Origin: Stictocephala bisonia
Lineage: Eukaryota > Arthropoda > Insecta > Hemiptera > Membracidae
DNA length: 64,000 nucleotides
NCBI GenBank assembly: GCA_035578905.1
Contig: JAQJVL010000199.1
Coordinates: 1,116,001 to 1,180,000 of the forward strand
Direction: 5' to 3'
The notes under the pieces were generated by a model. That model ran no database searches, was not told where the DNA came from, and saw nothing but the letters and a program-made list of their open reading frames with translations. Of this stretch, positions 62,755 through 64,000 are shown piece after piece. The position numbers and the translations under genes are program-made. The stretch's first letter is position 1, and every line of letters begins with the position of its first letter.

Positions 62755-64000
62755 AATACAAAGCCACACACAGCTTTTTTGATAAATCTAAAATCTGCAA
62801 TGATATTGAGATTTATAATAAAGAAAAATAAATAAATAAAATAAAAACATTTACAACCTGGACAAACTTAAGAAAGCAGTTTAAACATATCTGAAAGAAA
62901 AAAGCTTTTACACCCTAGATGAATTTTTTGAGAGTAATAAATAGGCATAAAAAACTATAATTTGTTATTACTATGATCTATACCAGTATCGATAGCGTGT
63001 TATTGTCCATTTATTGTTATTTATTTCATTTTTTATTTATTATTTATTTTAGTCTAAAATATTTTTGACGACTCATCTGTCTAAGAGAAATTCCTTATTT
63101 GGATGAAATGTGGTGTACAAAATAAGTAAATATGTACTGATTGAACAATTAAGTCTGTGCGCCCGGCCAGTGACAGCTGGACATAGGCAAGAGGTAAAGA
63201 GGGGACTCTTTTATGAAAATATTAACCCAAACAGTGTCTTGATCAAGTGTCAAATCTATATTATTAATATCAGCTGATATTTATTATGGTAATATTTGTT
63301 AATAATATGGCTAGCAGCAACACTTTAAACACACACAGACTAATTATCAGTATATGAGGGAATGTTGACTTTGTTAGACATGACCTTAGTCAATATACCA
63401 ATGACAAATAATGAAGTCCTGTAATTTACATTCGATCTTTTTGAAAATTTCTTTTAAATTTATGTTTCAATTGGTACTTTGCTGTATGTTACCTAGGCTT
63501 AGCCCTTCTATTTGAGCTTGAGTCCTCACTAGTCTATTAATTACTTTAAGGCCACTCATACAGAGGTGTCAAGGTCATTAGGTAAGATAACAAATTTTCC
63601 AGTTTGGTTCTACAAATATATACAACATAACATTACTACTGTAAATGATGCTATTTCTTTTGTGCATCTGTTTATAGCCAAATTGTTTTCACGACAAATT
63701 ATATTTTCACTTTTAAATGTTATAATAATAGTGATAATATGAAATAAATTGAGGTTTTTGTAAAATTACTAACAGTAACACACTTTTTACAACAAATAGC
63801 ACCATTACAACAAACATACTGAAGCAGTCGTCTTACATACAAACCAAATTTACGCTTTTACAAATTAAAATGTTTATGTAATAGTTGTGCGTGGTTAATT
63901 AACAGCTCAACTCGACTCATACACGGAGCTTAATGTATTCGTTTGAACACTGTTGCTAAAAACTACAAACACGAGAAAATCATATCAAGATGGGAGAACA
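62755..64000. other. No gene recognised to the right edge
   Basis: AT-rich. An ATG in CAAGATGGGAGAACA at 63991 is near the window edge and could open a gene that continues outside, but ten bases of frame are not evidence. Confidence 0.3.

Noticed and set aside
63991..64000. ATGGGAGAACA as the start of a new gene
   Set aside because: Only ten bases remain in the window; there is no frame to judge.

Overview
The window looks like nuclear DNA from an insect, possibly a hemipteran (the order is a guess). It is AT-rich, introns are long, splice sites are GT-AG, and both host genes encode an insect-like succinate dehydrogenase iron-sulfur subunit. Most of the rest is old mobile DNA. No bacterial operon, CRISPR array, rRNA or tRNA was recognised.

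Host genes. Two complete-looking SdhB genes lie in tandem on the + strand. Copy A has visible exons at 25379-25527, 28280-28423, 30022-30217, 31673-31897 and 32547-32648; its first exon, for the mitochondrial presequence, was not found. Copy B has exons at about 38897-39105, 42479-42622, 47459-47654, 53948-54172 and 56348-56491. All four introns fall at the same codon and phase, and three of the internal exons have identical lengths (144, 196 and 225 bp), so the pair arose by duplication of an intron-containing gene. Both keep all Fe-S cysteines. Copy B differs at several normally invariant positions near the quinone and 3Fe-4S region, which suggests a specialised paralogue.

Left part, 1-25 kb. 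In order: the end of a piggyBac-like element with strong palindromes (1-173); a reverse-strand Penelope-like remnant (about 840-2440); a 4.84 kb pogo/Tigger-type transposon (2859-7699) with TA target duplications, interrupted by a 1.38 kb piggyBac element (5371-6750) at TTAA; an indel-rich direct duplication (about 8.44-10.5 kb); an unassigned pyrimidine-rich block (about 11.2-13.4 kb); two non-LTR retrotransposon 3' remnants (13.99-14.8 kb + and 14.81-15.43 kb -); a 384 bp TA-flanked MITE; a SINE-like repeat; a foldback MITE (18738-19527); a PIF/Harbinger element (20488-21878); and a partial second copy of the foldback MITE.

Right part. Copy B's introns carry a CR1-like LINE remnant with an ORF1 esterase domain, a second LINE remnant, a nearly full-length but broken LINE of about 5.4 kb, a palindromic mariner and a 5-copy minisatellite with alternating units. 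Downstream lie an internally deleted P element with THAP and transposase remnants (57478-59403, 8-bp target duplication) and a Tigger-like MITE (61436-62748) that contains a second piggyBac element (61680-62634).

All element boundaries, exon junctions and duplications were read by eye from the sequence; family names rest on remembered motifs, not on searches.
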